Source: Ignavibacteria bacterium
GTDB lineage: Bacteria; Bacteroidota; Ignavibacteria; Ignavibacteriales; Ignavibacteriaceae
Direction: 5' to 3'
Assembly: GCA_030693705.1 (NCBI GenBank)
Contig: JAUYAB010000062.1
Location: 38,826-102,825, forward strand
DNA length: 64,000 nt
Made by a program: the position numbers and the translations under genes
Notes under the pieces: model-generated
The model's input: the letters and a program-made list of their open reading frames with translations, nothing else
Told to the model about the DNA's origin: nothing
Databases searched by the model: none
Shown: positions 62,946-64,000 of the stretch, piece after piece
Numbering within the stretch: position 1 is the first letter of the stretch
Layout: each line of letters starts with the position of its first letter

Positions 62946-64000
62946 ATGAATCAGAAATTTGAAGCGGTAATCGGGTTAGAAGTTCACGCGCAGCTTTTAA
63001 CAAATACAAAAATATTTTGCGGATGCTCTACAAAATTTGGCAACGAACCAAACAGCAACGTTTGTCCAATTTGTCTGGGGCATCCCGGTGTGCTTCCCGT
63101 ATTAAACAAAAAAGTTGTTGAGTTTGCTGTTTTGATGGGGTTGGCGACAAAATCAACAATAAACAGAAACTCAATCTTCGCACGAAAAAATTATTTTTAT
63201 CCCGATCTGCCGAAAGGTTACCAAATCTCACAGTTCGAAAAACCGATTTGCGAATTCGGATCAGTTGAAGTTGAAAAGAAAGACGGAACGAAAAAAAACA
63301 TCGGTATTACGCGCATTCACATGGAAGAAGATGCCGGCAAATCAATCCACGATAGGGGAGAGACAACCAGTATTGATGTGAACCGGTGCGGTGTTCCGCT
63401 GTTGGAAATTGTTAGCGAACCTGATATGCGAACATCTGAAGAAGCTTATCTTTATCTTTCAAAAATCAAACAGCTCCTTCAATATTTAGAAATTTGCGAC
63501 GGTAATATGGAGGAAGGTTCGCTCCGCTGCGATGCGAATATTTCCGTTCGTCCTTTTGGTCAAAAAGAATTCGGAACAAAAGTAGAAATTAAAAACATGA
63601 ATTCATTCAGAAATGTAGAGCGTGCGATCAATTTTGAAATTAACCGGCAGATCGAGTTGATCGAAGACGGCGGAAAGGTAATTCAGCAAACTTTATTGTG
63701 GGACGCAGATGCAAACGAAGCGTATCCGATGAGAAGCAAAGAGGAGGCGCATGATTACCGTTATTTCCCAGACCCCGATTTGGTTCCGATTGAAATTAAC
63801 GATGAATGGTTCGAGGCAATAAAAGCTGAAGTGCCTGAGTTGCCTGATGAAAAATTGAAAAGATTCACCGGTGATTTTCATCTACCGGTTTATGATGCGG
63901 AAGTGTTAATGCAAACCAAAGAACTTGCAAACTATTTTGAACAAACAGCGAAAGTAACAAAGGACTATAAAGCAGCGTCTAACTGGGTGATGGTTGAAGT
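62946..64000 (+). CDS. gatB: Aspartyl/glutamyl-tRNA amidotransferase subunit B (cut by window edge)
   Basis: The first about 351 residues of GatB, open to the window end. It begins [32 protein letters not shown] with the metal-binding cysteines (CGCSTKFG and [15 protein letters not shown]) and the conserved segments [72 protein letters not shown] and [18 protein letters not shown]. Together with GatA and GatC it converts Glu-tRNAGln or Asp-tRNAAsn to the amides. The C-terminal YqeY-like part lies past the edge. gatA and gatC are not in the window. Confidence 0.95.
   Translation, partial: MNQKFEAVIGLEVHAQLLTNTKIFCGCSTKFGNEPNSNVCPICLGHPGVLPVLNKKVVEFAVLMGLATKSTINRNSIFARKNYFYPDLPKGYQISQFEKPICEFGSVEVEKKDGTKKNIGITRIHMEEDAGKSIHDRGETTSIDVNRCGVPLLEIVSEPDMRTSEEAYLYLSKIKQLLQYLEICDGNMEEGSLRCDANISVRPFGQKEFGTKVEIKNMNSFRNVERAINFEINRQIELIEDGGKVIQQTLLWDADANEAYPMRSKEEAHDYRYFPDPDLVPIEINDEWFEAIKAEVPELPDEKLKRFTGDFHLPVYDAEVLMQTKELANYFEQTAKVTKDYKAASNWVMVE

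Overview
The window looks like a chromosomal segment of a low-GC member of the Bacteroidota/Chlorobiota/Ignavibacteriota group, most likely an Ignavibacteria-type organism. This is inferred from six secreted proteins ending in a type IX secretion (T9SS) sorting domain with the NYPNPFNP motif, from PorV/PorQ-like, PorD-like and GldC-like proteins, and from HTCS-style propeller sensor proteins. No rRNA, tRNA, CRISPR array, prophage or transposase gene was recognised. Both window edges cut genes: the tail of a probable def on the left and gatB on the right.

Layout. 1-8 kb holds housekeeping genes (def-fmt, the reverse transsulfuration pair CBS/cystathionine lyase, murB, tgt-yajC, ribBA). 8-15.4 kb on the minus strand holds two T9SS-exported Asp-box propeller proteins, an M28 peptidase and a TolB-like propeller protein. 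15.5-19 kb is an iron operon, fur-feoA-feoB-MBL hydrolase, with a near-perfect palindrome in the fur promoter. 19-25 kb holds outer-membrane and T9SS-related genes (HhH/beta-barrel protein, PorV-like, PorD-like) and a HEAT-cyclophilin. 25-28.5 kb is a compact three-gene set matching bacterial ceramide synthesis: a GNAT-type acyltransferase, serine palmitoyltransferase and a CerR-like reductase. 29-36 kb holds a 14-repeat propeller protein, a PH-domain protein, a CX4CH cytochrome lipoprotein and an MXAN_6640-type metalloprotease. 36-42 kb holds a DEAD-box helicase, an SDR protein and two glycoside hydrolases (GH128-like and GH144-like). 43.3-47.5 kb holds a DNA polymerase III alpha gene broken into two intact, oppositely oriented halves with a DinJ/YafQ toxin-antitoxin pair between them. 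47.5-54 kb holds large surface proteins, including an S74 self-cleaving chaperone protein. 54.5-58.3 kb is a propeller histidine kinase with its LytTR regulator. 58.5-64 kb holds small envelope genes, gldC, an FKBP lipoprotein, a GH13 amylase and gatB.

The two most unusual signals are these. First, the split dnaE: a single inversion of about 2.5 kb would rejoin the halves and carry the toxin-antitoxin pair with it. Second, a modular interspersed repeat family is present in three places (1022-1245, 28479-28900, 31936-32440). It shares end modules, exchanges interior modules, carries two or three copies of a 20-bp tandem unit, and begins exactly at the stop codon of a same-strand gene each time. 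Related word-like low-complexity inverted repeats sit after other stop codons, at the dnaE breakpoint and inside a coding region, suggesting an active repeat process shaping gene 3' ends in this genome.
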